A stretch of 64,000 nt of DNA from Nocardia sp. BMG51109 (lineage in GTDB: Bacteria > Actinomycetota > Actinomycetes > Mycobacteriales > Mycobacteriaceae), in NCBI RefSeq assembly GCF_000526215.1, contig NZ_JAFQ01000004.1:5270001-5334000 (forward strand). Direction: 5' to 3'. A program made the translations under genes and the position numbers. Of the stretch, positions 12,534 through 26,777 are shown one piece after another (the first letter of the stretch is position 1; each line of letters starts with the position of its first letter). Below the pieces are notes generated by a model. It ran no database searches, was not told where the DNA came from, and saw nothing but the letters and a program-made list of their open reading frames with translations.

Positions 12534-13856
12534 CTACCGGTTCCCGAAACCCCCTGCGGCAGCACCGAATTCGGTGCCGTCACCGCCGGGGCCGTGGCGG
12601 CGCATCTGGCGGCGGCGGAAGAACACCTCCTCGATCGCGACCGAGGGGACGGCGGCGCGCAGCCCGGCCAGGCGCACGTCGCCCGCGCGCTCGTCGAGGT
12701 GGCGGTGCAGGCCCGCGCGGCGTTCGGGAGGCAGTGCGGCCCAGATGGATCCGATGCGGGCCTGCACGTCGGCGTCGGCGTCGGCGACGACCTCCAGCAG
12801 CAGCGGCCACAGGGCGGCCTCGGTGGCGCGGGACGGCAGGGTGGCCACCATATCCTCGGACGCCTCGGTGAGCAGCCGCGCGATCGTGCGTCGCGTATCG
12901 ACGTCGGTGCGTGCCGCCAGCTCGAACAGGCCACGCCAGCTGCTCGACCCGACCGGGCCCGCGAGAGCCGCGACCATCCCCGTCACGGTATTCCGGTCGG
13001 CGAGAACCGGATTGGCGGCCATCCGGTCGAGTGCCACCGGACTCAGGTGGGCGGTGAACGACAGCAGCTCCACCGTGACGCCCATGCGCCCGGCGTTGCT
13101 GACGAGAGTGCCGATCGACTCCGCCGACCCGATGCTGAACAGCACGTCGCCGACCGCGGTGATGATATCGGGGTCGCAGCGGCCGAAGACCGACAGCGCC
13201 GCCGACTGCAGCTCGGGCGAGCCGACCAGCACGGTGTGCACCATCCGCGGAATGCGTTGCGCCGGACCGTTCAGCAGCTGCCGCACGGTGGCGCTGATGC
13301 TCGTCGTCGAATACGCGAACGCGGCGGAGAAGATCAGCCCCTCGTCGTCGGGCACACCCTGCTCGACCGCCTCGATCAGGCTCGGCGTGGCGTACTCCAG
13401 GAACGGCCCAGCGGTGACGTAGTCGCGCCGGCGCAGAATCTCGTTGACGATGCGCACGAGCGGTCCGGGCGGCGCGTCGGCCGCCAACCGGCCGACGGTG
13501 ACGGGATCCAGGTACGGCGCGCAGTCGGCCGCGTAGGAGGTACGCAGCATCGCCATCGTCTCGATGGCCTTCTTCGGGTGGTCGACGCCGACGGCGCCGG
13601 CGGCGCGGCCGGTCATCATCGGCGGCACGATCCGCTGCACCAGGGGCAGCGAGATGGTGAGCGGAATGACCGGTACCAGCCTGCTGATCCGCCGGAAGGT
13701 CTCGGTGTGCTCGTCGAACATCACGGCCGCCATTCGCTGCTGCAGTTCGTGCAGCCGGTCGGCGCCCAGGCGTTCCAGATGCGCCAGCCGGTGCGGCGAG
13801 ACGTGCAGGGTGCGGGCCAGCAGAATGATCTGGGCGCGGGTGACGAGCTCGCTCAT
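12534..13856 (-). CDS. helical protein of unknown function (440 aa)
   Basis: I do not recognise the family. The protein is all-helical in appearance, with repeated Leu/Ala/Asp-rich segments reminiscent of HEAT or MgtE-N-like repeats. It has no signal peptide and no transmembrane segment beyond one moderately hydrophobic stretch near residues 60-75 (VPVIPLTISLPLV). No catalytic motif stands out. Its start codon overlaps the stop of the short upstream gene in a TGATG junction, so the two are translationally coupled and probably act together. Codon use matches the neighbours. The gene is real by length, GC3 pattern and coupling; its function is unassigned. Confidence 0.75.
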   Translation of the reverse strand: MSELVTRAQIILLARTLHVSPHRLAHLERLGADRLHELQQRMAAVMFDEHTETFRRISRLVPVIPLTISLPLVQRIVPPMMTGRAAGAVGVDHPKKAIETMAMLRTSYAADCAPYLDPVTVGRLAADAPPGPLVRIVNEILRRRDYVTAGPFLEYATPSLIEAVEQGVPDDEGLIFSAAFAYSTTSISATVRQLLNGPAQRIPRMVHTVLVGSPELQSAALSVFGRCDPDIITAVGDVLFSIGSAESIGTLVSNAGRMGVTVELLSFTAHLSPVALDRMAANPVLADRNTVTGMVAALAGPVGSSSWRGLFELAARTDVDTRRTIARLLTEASEDMVATLPSRATEAALWPLLLEVVADADADVQARIGSIWAALPPERRAGLHRHLDERAGDVRLAGLRAAVPSVAIEEVFFRRRQMRRHGPGGDGTEFGAAAGGFGNR

Positions 13857-14077
13857 CAGCTGCCCGCGTCGCCGAACATGATTTTCCGCGTCACGCCGCG
13901 CAGCGGTTTAGGCAGGGCGCCGACCACTCCGTCGATGGCCTCGGCGAGGGCGAACCGCTCCTGTTGCCGGGCCGCGGTGAACAGGCCGAGCAGATCGGCG
14001 ATCTCGCCGTCGGACAGTGGGTCCAGGGCCGCGGTCGGGCCGCGTAGCTCGTTTTCCAGGTCGGTTCTGGCCGTCAT
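13856..14077 (-). CDS. small protein of unknown function, coupled to the 440-aa gene
   Basis: A 73-residue acidic, probably helical protein that begins MTARTDLENELRG. Its stop overlaps the start of the following gene by one base (TGATG), so the pair forms a two-gene operon. No motif is recognised. The short length and coupling suggest an accessory subunit or regulator of the larger product, but this is inference only. Confidence 0.7.
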   Translation of the reverse strand: MTARTDLENELRGPTAALDPLSDGEIADLLGLFTAARQQERFALAEAIDGVVGALPKPLRGVTRKIMFGDAGS

Positions 14078-14222
14078 GCTGCTCCCGGATGTCGCGTCTT
14101 GACAGCTGTGGTTACCCGCAGGAACATCCGTCGAATCTAACGGGTGACAGCGGCCGATGTGGTTCGAACCGGGAATATTGTATTCGGTTGGAGCAGTGGG
14201 GGGTTCGCCGCACAGCGCGGGC

Positions 14223-14609
14223 TCAGTAGACCGGGCCGGTGTACTTCTCGCCGGGACCCTTGCCCGGTTCGTCGGGGTGGGCCGAGGTCTCGCGGAAGGC
14301 GCGCTGCAGCGACTGCAGTCCGTCGCGCAGCGGGCCGGCGTGCGGGCCCAGATATTCCACCGAGGCGGTGATCAGGCCGGCGAGGGCGGTGATCAGGCGG
14401 CGGGCCTCGTCGAGATCGCGGCGCGGGCTGGTCTCCGGATCGTCGTCGGCGAGGCCGAGTTTCTCGGCGGCCGAACTCATCAGCATCACGGCCGCCCGGC
14501 TGATCACCTCGACCGCGGGAATATCGGCCAGCTCGCGCACGGCCTCGTCCGGATGCCCGGAGGCCGTGTCGTTCGCGGATACGGCCTCGGCCGGCGACGC
14601 CTCACTCAT
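14223..14609 (-). CDS. DUF1844-type protein upstream of infC
   Basis: A 128-residue soluble protein beginning MSEASPAEAVSAND. Its central helices (VISRAAVMLMSSAAEKLGL, then DLDEARRLITALAGLI) match the DUF1844 pattern as I know it. Family members commonly lie divergent to infC in actinobacteria, as here. The function is unknown; association with the translation operon is positional only. ATG 14609 was chosen because the in-frame codons upstream extend into the infC promoter region and add nothing conserved. The C-terminus is rich in Gly, Pro and Lys. Confidence 0.75.
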   Translation of the reverse strand: MSEASPAEAVSANDTASGHPDEAVRELADIPAVEVISRAAVMLMSSAAEKLGLADDDPETSPRRDLDEARRLITALAGLITASVEYLGPHAGPLRDGLQSLQRAFRETSAHPDEPGKGPGEKYTGPVY

Positions 14610-15025
14610 GCCCGTAGCATGACACCCGAAACCGGCGCGCCTGGTCGCGGGGGCCACCGATTGGGAGTTGCGGGTAGCCGGGTGTTAAGCTGTGCTGCGA
14701 CGACCGCCCCGGGCCGGTAACTGCAGCCGTGTTACGCAACCGGATCGGGGCCATAAGTGGAGCCCGACTCCCACCGTCGACCGGCACCCCGCTGGAAGTT
14801 GTCAGCGTGAGCCAGGCCCGGCGGTCCGGTCACCCATCGCGAGACGATGGGTTCCTCGTGCGGGATATCCGGCGAGGCCGATGCACCGGTAGTAGTGCGC
14901 ATCGGAGACCGGTCGACATCGGGCCCCGTGGCGGTGAAATACCGCACCGGGGCTTTCGTGTTGGATATGGGGTTGCAGTTATAGCGCGCGGTCGTTGGAC
15001 GACACCGCTTGACCTAGGAGGCCCC
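14610..15025 (+). promoter_or_regulatory. infC promoter and long 5' leader with attenuator-like hairpin
   Basis: The leader is about 330 nt. A possible promoter is TTGGGA (14661-14666) with TAAGCT (14686-14691). A hairpin at 14923-14935/14941-14953 has a 6-bp GC stem, a 2x2 internal loop and a 5-bp upper stem, and is followed by TTTCGTGTT. It could act as an attenuator for the infC-rpmI-rplT operon. The ribosome site AGGAGG is at 15016-15021. Confidence 0.5.
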
Positions 15026-15709
<684 letters not shown>

Positions 15710-15767
15710 AACCGATACAGCACCGGCGGCAGTGCGCTGCCGCCGGCACGAGACAGATTGGGAATCC

Positions 15768-15962
15768 ATGCCGAAGATGAAGAGCCACAGCGGCGCCTCG
15801 AAGCGATTCAAGGTGACCGGTAAGGGCAAGCTGCTGCGCCAGCAGGCGAACCGTCGTCACCTGTTCGAGCACAAGCCCTCGCGCCGGACTCGTCGTCTGG
15901 AAGGCACGGAGGATGTCGCGAAGGCCGACGTCCGTCGCGTCAAGAAGCTGCTCGGTATCTGA
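15768..15962 (+). CDS. rpmI: 50S ribosomal protein L35 (bL35)
   Basis: A 64-residue basic protein of full family length. It begins [20 protein letters not shown] and contains the [14 protein letters not shown] segment characteristic of bL35, a late-assembly component of the large subunit. It sits 58 bp after infC and 72 bp before rplT in the conserved infC-rpmI-rplT order. The ATG is preceded by a weak GGGAAT purine run. It is presumably co-transcribed from the infC promoter and subject to any control in that leader. Confidence 0.98.
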   Translation: MPKMKSHSGASKRFKVTGKGKLLRQQANRRHLFEHKPSRRTRRLEGTEDVAKADVRRVKKLLGI

Positions 15963-16034
15963 GCAGGATCCGCCGTCACCATCTCCCGCACCCGGGCGCC
16001 GCAGGCGCCCCTCGATTCGAACAAGGACTGACCA

Positions 16035-16415
16035 GTGGCACGCGTCAAGAGGGCCGTCAACGCTCAGAAGAAGCGCCGTTCCATCCTCGAGGCCTCCAAG
16101 GGCTACCGCGGGCAGCGCTCGCGGCTGTACCGCAAGGCCAAGGAGCAGCAGCTGCACTCGCTCACCTACGCCTACCGGGATCGCCGGGCGCGCAAGGGTG
16201 ACTTCCGCAAGCTGTGGATCGCCCGCATCAACGCGGCGGCCCGCGCCAACGACATCACCTACAACCGGTTCATCCAGGGCCTGAAGGCCGCCGGTGTCGA
16301 GGTGGACCGCAAGAACCTCGCCGAGCTGGCGGTGTCGGATGCCGAGGCGTTCGCCGGTCTGGTCGCGGTGGCGAAGGCCGCGCTGCCCGCCGACGTCAAC
16401 GCCCCCGCTGCGTGA
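16035..16415 (+). CDS. rplT: 50S ribosomal protein L20 (bL20)
   Basis: A 126-residue 23S rRNA-binding protein needed early in 50S assembly. It starts [18 protein letters not shown], and has the family segment [18 protein letters not shown] and the C-terminal globular part. A short Ala/Pro extension ends the protein. A ribosome site AAGGACTG lies just upstream. In other bacteria L20 represses its own operon through the leader; whether that happens here is unknown. It is the last gene of the operon and is followed by a strong terminator. Confidence 0.98.
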   Translation: MARVKRAVNAQKKRRSILEASKGYRGQRSRLYRKAKEQQLHSLTYAYRDRRARKGDFRKLWIARINAAARANDITYNRFIQGLKAAGVEVDRKNLAELAVSDAEAFAGLVAVAKAALPADVNAPAA

Positions 16416-16442
16416 GCCGATCGGGTCTCCCGAACTACTGCC

Positions 16443-16490
16443 GACGACCCGCGGAACGCTCTCCCCGGAGAGCGCGATCCGCGGGTCGTC
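16443..16490 (+). terminator. rho-independent-like terminator after rplT
   Basis: A 13-bp perfect outer stem (16443-16455 with 16478-16490) encloses a second hairpin formed by CGCTCTCC and GGAGAGCG. It lies 28 bp after the rplT stop, with GCGTTGTG following. Confidence 0.85.
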
Positions 16491-16646
16491 GCGTTGTGCC
16501 GGGGGCACGGCCGTGAGCGCTGATCGCATCGGTCCGGCGAACCCCGCGAGCCGGTGCCGGGTGCCGAATGACGGGGACGTCGTACACCGATTCGGCGAAC
16601 CGGTGCTTGTTGCGGGTCGGTACCACCGCACGATCGGCGACCGGCC

Positions 16647-17537
16647 GTGAACTCCGATCTCCTCGACTGGCGCAATCCTCGGATCGTCGCCGCCGTCAAG
16701 CTGCATCGCGCGGCGCAGCGGCGCAAGACCGGGCTGTTTCTGGCCGAGGGCGCCAATTCGGTGGCGGCGGCGCTGGATACCGGACACGTCGAGGAGTTGT
16801 ACTTCTCGAACCGGGCCGCCGAACGTGAGCACGAGCTGGTGGCGAGCGCGGCCGCGCGGGGCGTGCGCACGACGCCGGTGAGCGACCGGGCGGCGGAACA
16901 GCTGGGCGAGACCGTCACCCCGCCCGGCCTGGTCGCGGTGTGCCGTCAGGTGAATGTTTCACTGGCGCAGGTGGTTTCGGCGCAACCACCGGTCGGCGCG
17001 ATGTCCGGAACGGATGTGGCGGGCGGGTCGCGGGCGGGCATCGGACAGACCGGATCGGGGCCCGCGCGGTTGCTCGCGATCCCGGTGGAGATGTCCGACC
17101 CGGGCAATGCGGGCACGGTGATTCGGGTCGCGGACGCGGTGGGGGCGCAGGGTGTCGTCCTGGCCGGTGACTCGGTGGACCCGCACAACGGCAAATGCGT
17201 ACGCGCCTGCGCCGGAAGCCTTTTCCATCTGCCCATCGCCCGCGAGCGCGATATCGACACGGTGCTGTCGACGGTGCGCGACGCCGGAGTCACCGTGCTG
17301 GCCACCACGGCCCGCGGCGAGGTCGATCTCGACGATGCCGACGACATCCTGCGGCGTCCGGTGGCCTGGCTGTTCGGCAACGAGGCGCACGGACTGGACC
17401 CGGCCGTCGCCGCCCGCGCCGACCACCGCGTCCGCATCCCCATCCACGGCCGCGCCGAGAGCCTGAATCTCGCTGCCGCGGCGGCCATCTGCCTCTACGC
17501 CGGCGCCCGGGTCCAGCACTCGCCGAAACGCCGGTGA
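16647..17537 (+). CDS. SpoU/TrmH-family RNA 2'-O-ribose methyltransferase
   Basis: A 296-residue enzyme with an L30e-like substrate-binding N-domain (about 1-105) and a SPOUT knot domain. All three SpoU motifs are intact: motif 1 MSDPGNAGTVIRVADAVG, motif 2 WLFGNEAHGLD and motif 3 IPIHGRAESLNLAAAAAI. It should transfer methyl from SAM to a ribose 2'-OH on rRNA or tRNA. An insert of about 35 residues rich in Gly, Ser and Thr (about 112-145) separates the domains. The start is GTG 16647. It lies after rplT, as does the TsnR-annotated gene in mycobacteria, but resistance to thiostrepton cannot be inferred. The target nucleotide is unknown. Confidence 0.9.
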   Translation: MNSDLLDWRNPRIVAAVKLHRAAQRRKTGLFLAEGANSVAAALDTGHVEELYFSNRAAEREHELVASAAARGVRTTPVSDRAAEQLGETVTPPGLVAVCRQVNVSLAQVVSAQPPVGAMSGTDVAGGSRAGIGQTGSGPARLLAIPVEMSDPGNAGTVIRVADAVGAQGVVLAGDSVDPHNGKCVRACAGSLFHLPIARERDIDTVLSTVRDAGVTVLATTARGEVDLDDADDILRRPVAWLFGNEAHGLDPAVAARADHRVRIPIHGRAESLNLAAAAAICLYAGARVQHSPKRR

Positions 17538-17866
17538 CAGGCCCGTCATCTCGCTGATGTGCGTCGGCGCGGTCGGTATGAGTAGGCGAGCACCACCGGC
17601 ACCGAGGACGGTTCTGCCCGCAACCCCCAGCGCCGCAACGGCAGTCGGCCCGTCGTCGCGAGGGTGTTCGGCCCGCGGCGGCCATGAACGGCGCTCGGCC
17701 CGCGCAGCCTGGTGAAAGGGGGTGCGTGCGGCGGGAGTTCGCCCTGTACTACCCGATCGCGGTCGGTGTGGATCCCGTCGATTCGGAGCGAGGATTCATA
17801 CCGGGATATACCACTGCGGGCCACCGGCGGCATTGCCGGTGGCCCGCAGGGTCGTTCGCCCAATCC
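17538..17866. other. 329-bp convergent intergenic region
   Basis: No gene is seen. It holds the terminator at 17814-17849; the rest shows no start signal or conserved element that I recognise. Confidence 0.5.
17814..17849. terminator. bidirectional terminator between methyltransferase and MFS genes
   Basis: A perfect 15-bp stem (17814-17828 with 17835-17849) with a 6-nt loop, 18 bp from the end of the minus-strand transporter gene. Confidence 0.85.
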
Positions 17867-21631
<3,765 letters not shown>

Positions 21632-21692
21632 CCGTCACCGTTCGAGCAGCACCACATTCGAGCAGCGCCAATCACGAGGAGCGAAACGTCAA

Positions 21693-24194
21693 GTGCGAGT
21701 AGCGCAGTCCTGGCTGACCGAAGTCCTGCAGCGCACCACCCCGGCGTGGTCGGTGGAGCCGGACGAGCTCGACGCCGGTTTCGTCCGGGTCGGCCTCGAG
21801 GTCGAGGAGGTCGACCGGCTGGAGCGGATCACCGGCGGGACCGATCGCCCGCTGGTCGTGGGCCGGGTCGCCGAGATCACCGAGTTGACCGAGTTCAAGA
21901 AGCCGATCCGGTTCTGCAAGGTGGATATCGGCGGGTCCGAGCCGCAGGAGATCGTCTGCGGCGCCACCAATTTCGCGGTCGGCGATCTGGTGGTGGTGGT
22001 GCTGCCGGGCGGTATCCTGCCCGGTGGTTTCGAGATCAGCTCGCGCAAGACCTACGGGCACGTGTCCAACGGCATGATCTGCTCGGTCGCCGAACTCGGC
22101 ATCGGCAAGGATCATTCCGGCATTCTGGTCCTCGAGCCGGGGACCGCCGAGCCCGGTGCCGATGCCAACGACGTGCTCGGCCTGGACGATACGGTGATCG
22201 AGCTGGCCATCACCCCCGACCGCGGCTACGCCTTCTCGGTGCGCGGCCTCGCCCGCGAGCTGGCCTGCGGCTTCGATCTGGAATACGCCGATCCGGCGGT
22301 GCGGACGCTGCCCGACGACGAGGCCGACGCCTGGCAGGTGCGGCTGGAGCCGGAGTCGCTGTGCACCCGGTTCGCGGCGCGGCGGGTGACCGGGGTGGAC
22401 CCGGCGGCGGTCAGTCCGTGGTGGTTGCAGCGGCGGTTGCTGCTGTCGGGGGTGCGGCCGATCTCGCCGGCCGTCGACGTGACCAACTACGTGATGCTGG
22501 AGCTGGGCCAACCGCTGCACGCCTTCGACGCGGCCGAGCTCCGCGGCGGCCTGGTGGTGCGCCGCGCGCGGGCGGGCGAGAAGCTGCGGACCCTGGACGA
22601 CGCCGAGCGCGTGCTCGACGCCGAGGATGTCGTGATCGCCGACGATTCCGGTGTCGTGTCGCTGGCCGGTGTCATGGGCGGCGCCTCCACCGAGGTGGGC
22701 GCCGAGTCCACCGAGATCCTGCTGGAGGCGGCGACCTGGAATCCGGTCGCCATCGCCCGCACCGCGCGGCGGCACAAGCTGGCGTCCGAGGCGTCGCGGC
22801 GGTTCGAGCGCATCGTCGATCCGGAGGTGAACGTCGCCGCGCTCGATCGGGCGGCCACGCTGCTGGCCGAGATCGCCGGTGGCACTGTCGAATCCGAGCT
22901 CACCGACGTCCGGGTGCCGGTGCCCGAGCCGGAGCCGATCCGGATGGACCTCGATCGGGCCGACCGCACCGCGGGCATCATCTACCCGACCGGCACCTCG
23001 GCGCGGCGGCTGGCGCAGATCGGTTGCGCGGTCGACGTCAGCGTCAGCGAGACCGGGCACGGGCAGCTCGTCGTGACCCCGCCCAGCTGGCGGCCCGATC
23101 TGGTGCAGCCCGCCGATCTGGTCGAGGAGGTGCTGCGGCTGGAGGGGCTCGAGCAGATCCCGTCCGTGCTGCCCGCCGCCCCGTCCGGGCGCGGCTTCAC
23201 CGCGGCCCAGCGCCGCCGTCGCGCGGTGAGCCGCGCGCTGGCGTTCGCCGGCGCCGTCGAGGTGCCCGCGCCGGTGTTCCTGCAGGAGGGCATGTTCGAC
23301 GCCTGGGGCCTGGCCGCCGACGATCCGCGGCGCACCACCCTGCGCGTGCTCAATCCGCTCGACGTGGAGCGCGCCGAGCTGGTGACGACGCTGTTGCCGG
23401 GACTGCTGGAAGTGGCCGCCCGCAACATCTCTCGCGGCGAGCGCGACCTGACGATCTACAGCATCGCTCAGGTGGTGCTGCCGACGGGGGAGACCCGTGC
23501 CGTCGATCCGCTGCCGGTGGACCGGCGCCCGACCGACGAGCAGATCGCGACCCTGGTGGCGTCGCTGCCGGATCAGCCGGTGCGTGTGGCGGCGGTGCTG
23601 ACCGGCCGCCGGGAGCCGCGCGGGCCGTGGGGTCCGGGCCGGGCCGCCGAGGCCGCCGACGCGTTCGCGCTCGCCGATGCCGTCGCCGACGCCGCCGGGG
23701 TGACGATCGAGCGGCGGGCCGCGGCGTATCTGCCGTTCCATCCGGGTCGCTGCGCCGAGCTGGTTGTCGACGGTGTGGTCGTGGGCCACGCGGGCGAGCT
23801 GCATCCCGCGGCGCTGGAGCGCACCGGCCTGCCGCCCCGCACCTGCGCCTTCGAACTCGACCTCGACGCGCTGCCGCTGCGCGAAACCCGTTTCGCCCCG
23901 GTGGTTTCCGCGTTCCCCGCGGTGCTGCAGGACGTCTCGGTGAGTGTCGAGAAGGCGACTCCGGCGGCCTCGGTGGAGTCGGCGCTGCGCACCGGCGCCG
24001 GTGCGCTGCTCGAGGACATCTCGCTGTTCGACGTGTACGAGGGAGCCCAGGCGGGTGAGGGCCGCAAATCCCTGACCTATGCCCTCCGCTTCCGCGCCAC
24101 CGACCGCACCCTGACCGAGGACGAGGCCAGCGCGGCGCGCGATGCCGCCGTGGCATCGGCTTCCGCCGCCGTCGGCGCGGTGCTGCGGACGTAG
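21693..24194 (+). CDS. pheT: phenylalanine-tRNA ligase beta subunit
   Basis: An 833-residue beta subunit with the normal domain order: an EMAP-like tRNA-binding domain (about 40-150), the B3/B4 editing domain (about 210-390), the B5 domain (about 400-480), a catalytic-like core and a C-terminal ferredoxin-fold anticodon-binding domain ending near the stop. It hydrolyses mischarged Tyr-tRNA-Phe and binds the tRNA. GTG 21693 is preceded by GAGGAGCG. It is co-transcribed with pheS and has full family length and unremarkable codon use. Confidence 0.98.
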   Translation: MRVAQSWLTEVLQRTTPAWSVEPDELDAGFVRVGLEVEEVDRLERITGGTDRPLVVGRVAEITELTEFKKPIRFCKVDIGGSEPQEIVCGATNFAVGDLVVVVLPGGILPGGFEISSRKTYGHVSNGMICSVAELGIGKDHSGILVLEPGTAEPGADANDVLGLDDTVIELAITPDRGYAFSVRGLARELACGFDLEYADPAVRTLPDDEADAWQVRLEPESLCTRFAARRVTGVDPAAVSPWWLQRRLLLSGVRPISPAVDVTNYVMLELGQPLHAFDAAELRGGLVVRRARAGEKLRTLDDAERVLDAEDVVIADDSGVVSLAGVMGGASTEVGAESTEILLEAATWNPVAIARTARRHKLASEASRRFERIVDPEVNVAALDRAATLLAEIAGGTVESELTDVRVPVPEPEPIRMDLDRADRTAGIIYPTGTSARRLAQIGCAVDVSVSETGHGQLVVTPPSWRPDLVQPADLVEEVLRLEGLEQIPSVLPAAPSGRGFTAAQRRRRAVSRALAFAGAVEVPAPVFLQEGMFDAWGLAADDPRRTTLRVLNPLDVERAELVTTLLPGLLEVAARNISRGERDLTIYSIAQVVLPTGETRAVDPLPVDRRPTDEQIATLVASLPDQPVRVAAVLTGRREPRGPWGPGRAAEAADAFALADAVADAAGVTIERRAAAYLPFHPGRCAELVVDGVVVGHAGELHPAALERTGLPPRTCAFELDLDALPLRETRFAPVVSAFPAVLQDVSVSVEKATPAASVESALRTGAGALLEDISLFDVYEGAQAGEGRKSLTYALRFRATDRTLTEDEASAARDAAVASASAAVGAVLRT

Positions 24195-24206
24195 TAGGGC
24201 GGCGCT

Positions 24207-24248
24207 CCGTCACCGGATCGGTGGAAATGACGGCTGATCCGGTGACGG
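24207..24248 (+). terminator. pheST terminator
   Basis: A 13-bp perfect stem (24207-24219 with 24236-24248) around a 16-nt loop, 13 bp after the pheT stop. The rest of the gap to 24519 shows no gene; it presumably holds the promoter of the ABC operon. Confidence 0.75.
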
Positions 24249-24519
24249 GTGTCCGCGCGGCTCCATCGGGGTCCGCCGGCTCGACGGACCTGCTGCCGCT
24301 GCTGGAGGACCTACGGTCGATCCTGTCCGCCCCGGCGGAACAGATGAAGTGGAATGCGTCGTGAGGTCGTCGAGCCTTGATCCGGGTTCCCGGGATACGC
24401 CGAGCGCTCGAACTTGATGTTGGTTCGGCGATTCCCGGTGTGATCCCGGACACCTTCGGTTACCGTGTGTGGCGTTTCGTATCAACGGTTTTCGAAGGGC
24501 ACGGTTTCGGGAGGGTCGG

Positions 24520-25845
24520 ATGGTGAGCCGGCGCGCACTACTGCGCGGTGCGGTGGTAGCGGGTGCCGCGGCGACGGTGCCGGGAGTGAGCGGGTGCTCC
24601 GGCGATCCGAACGAGCTGACCTTCTTCTACCAGGCCACGCCCGACGAGGCGACGGTGCGGCTGCGGATCATCGAGGAGTTCGCGAAGGTCCGCCCCGACA
24701 TCAGCATTCGGGTACAGATGGCGGGTGTCGATCCGCAACAGCAGATCCTCACCTACTGTGCCGGTGGGAAGTGTCCCGATGTGCTGATGCAGTGGGAGTC
24801 GTATTCGCGGTTCGCCGAACTCGGTGTGCTGCAGGACCTCAACGGCATGCTCGACCGGGATCCCGACTACGCCGCTCGGCTGCGCGCCGACAGCATTCCT
24901 CAGCTGTACGAAACCTTCACGTTCGAGGGTGGACAGTACGCCCTGCCCGAGCAGTGGGCGGGAATCTTCCTGTACTACAACAGGAAACTGTTCGAGGAGG
25001 CCGGGGTGCCGCCGCCCCCGGCCCGCTGGGAAGATCCCTGGACCTTCGCCGAATTCCTGGGCGCCGCACAGGCATTGACCAAACGGGACGCCTCGGGCCG
25101 GACCAGCCAGTGGGGTTTCGTCGACGCGTGGCCGGTGCCGCGCTGGTCGGGGGCGATCTTCGGGATGAACAACGGCGCCGAATGGTTCACGCCGCCGATC
25201 AACCCGACCCGGACCAACGTCGAGGACGACCGGTTCATCGAGGGGTTCCAGTTCTACGCGGACCTGTCGGTGCGGCACCGGGTCGCGCCCACGTCCGCGG
25301 ATATGCAGTCGGCCTCCGCCTCGATGTCGGCGATGGACGTGTTCTCGCAGGGCAAGGCCGCGATGGTGCTGACCGGGCACTGGCAGTACAGCGCGCTGAC
25401 CGCCGAACCGGACCTGGACTTCGACGTCACGGTGCTGCCCGTCGGCCCGCGCGGGCAGAGCGCGAAATCCGATATCGGCACCACCGGGCTCGGTATCGCC
25501 GCGGCCAGTGCCAAGAAGGACCTGGCCTGGGAATTCGTCAAGTTCGCCACCGGGCCGGAGGGCCAGCGGGCCGTCGCGGCGTCCGGACTGTTCGTGCCGG
25601 CGCTGCGGTCGGCCCTGGAGTCGCCGGAATTCGCCCGGGCGCACACCCGGATTCGCAATCTCGAGGTGCTCACCGGTGGGCCGACGCATTCGCATCATCT
25701 CCCGGTGAGTCCGCGCTGGCCCCAGGTCGATGCCGCCTGGCATCGGGCCACCGATCGGGTGCTCCGCGGCGGCGCCCCGGCCTCGTGGTTCGCCGAGGGG
25801 CTGACCGGTGAGCTCGACGGCCTGCTGCAGGGGGCGGTGTCGTGA
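24520..25845 (+). CDS. ABC sugar importer, substrate-binding lipoprotein (Tat-type)
   Basis: A 441-residue family 1 (MalE/UgpB-like) solute-binding protein. The N-terminus SRRALLRGAVV is a twin-arginine signal leading to a lipobox VSGC with Cys26, so the protein should be exported folded and lipid-anchored. ATG 24520 follows GGGAGGG; GTG 24523 is an equal alternative. The body has typical features, such as PDVLMQWESYSRFAELGVLQ and YALPEQWAGIFLYYN. It overlaps the first permease by GTGA. The sugar or polyol substrate cannot be told from the sequence. Confidence 0.9.
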   Translation: MVSRRALLRGAVVAGAAATVPGVSGCSGDPNELTFFYQATPDEATVRLRIIEEFAKVRPDISIRVQMAGVDPQQQILTYCAGGKCPDVLMQWESYSRFAELGVLQDLNGMLDRDPDYAARLRADSIPQLYETFTFEGGQYALPEQWAGIFLYYNRKLFEEAGVPPPPARWEDPWTFAEFLGAAQALTKRDASGRTSQWGFVDAWPVPRWSGAIFGMNNGAEWFTPPINPTRTNVEDDRFIEGFQFYADLSVRHRVAPTSADMQSASASMSAMDVFSQGKAAMVLTGHWQYSALTAEPDLDFDVTVLPVGPRGQSAKSDIGTTGLGIAAASAKKDLAWEFVKFATGPEGQRAVAASGLFVPALRSALESPEFARAHTRIRNLEVLTGGPTHSHHLPVSPRWPQVDAAWHRATDRVLRGGAPASWFAEGLTGELDGLLQGAVS

Positions 25846-26777
25846 CCGTGCGGGCGGACCGCGCCCCGGCGCGGCAGAACGACCGGCGCTCGGCGCTGAC
25901 CCGCCGCAGGGCCGCCGCCGGCCGCGTGTTCATCGTGCCGAATCTGCTTGCGGTGCTGGTGTTCCTGCTGTTCCCGCTGGCATTCTCGCTGTATCTGAGC
26001 TTCCACCACTGGAATATGTTCGATCCGCCGGAATTCGTCGGCCTGCGGAACTACCGGCGGCTGTTCACCGGTGACCGGCTGTTCTACACCGCGCTGATGA
26101 ACACGGTGATCTTCACCGTCGCCACCATCGTGCCGACGGTCGTCATCAGCCTGGCCGTCGCCGCCGCGCTGAACGCGAAGCTGAAGGGCATCGGCCTGTT
26201 TCGCAGCGTGCTGTTCATGCCGCTGGTGGCCTCGACGGCGGCGATGACCGTCGTGTGGGGCTTCATGTTCAACACCGACGGCGGCCTGTTCAACACCATG
26301 CTGGGCTGGTTCGGTCTCGGTCCGGTGCGCTGGCTGATCGATCCGGGCTGGGCGCTGGTGTCGCTGTGCCTGGTCAGCATCTGGAAGAGTGTGCCGTTCG
26401 CCGCGGCCGTGCTGCTGGCCGCGATGCAGGGCGTGCCCGAGGATCTGCACGAGGCGGCGCGCATCGACGGGGCCGGCGGGCCGCGCAGGTTCTGGTCGGT
26501 CACGCTGCCGATGATCCGCCCGGCGCTCGGGTTCGTCTTCGTCATCTCGATCATCAACTCGTTCCAGGCATTCGACCAGGCGTACGTGCTCACCGGCGGT
26601 AACGGCGGGCCCGAGACAGCCACGTATCTGTTCGGAATCATGTTGTTCCAGAACGCTTTCCAGTTCAACGATCTCGGATACGCCTGCGCGCTGGCGTGGG
26701 TGGTGTTCGTGATCCTGCTGGCGCTCACCTCTCTGCAGCTGCGGATGGGACGCGACGACACCGGGGAGGTTCGATGA
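25842..26777 (+). CDS. ABC sugar importer permease, MalF type
   Basis: A 311-residue inner-membrane permease with six predicted helices and the EAA loop EDLHEAARIDGAGG that docks the ATPase. It starts GTG, overlapping the stop of the binding-protein gene by four bases, and overlaps the next permease by ATGA. The basic N-terminus (NDRRSALTRRRAAAG) suits the cytoplasmic side. It belongs to the CUT1 carbohydrate uptake class by partner type. Confidence 0.92.
   Translation: MTVRADRAPARQNDRRSALTRRRAAAGRVFIVPNLLAVLVFLLFPLAFSLYLSFHHWNMFDPPEFVGLRNYRRLFTGDRLFYTALMNTVIFTVATIVPTVVISLAVAAALNAKLKGIGLFRSVLFMPLVASTAAMTVVWGFMFNTDGGLFNTMLGWFGLGPVRWLIDPGWALVSLCLVSIWKSVPFAAAVLLAAMQGVPEDLHEAARIDGAGGPRRFWSVTLPMIRPALGFVFVISIINSFQAFDQAYVLTGGNGGPETATYLFGIMLFQNAFQFNDLGYACALAWVVFVILLALTSLQLRMGRDDTGEVR

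Noticed and set aside
14150..14180. tRNA-like T-loop GGTTCGAACC
   Set aside because: No acceptor, D or anticodon stems can be drawn around it.
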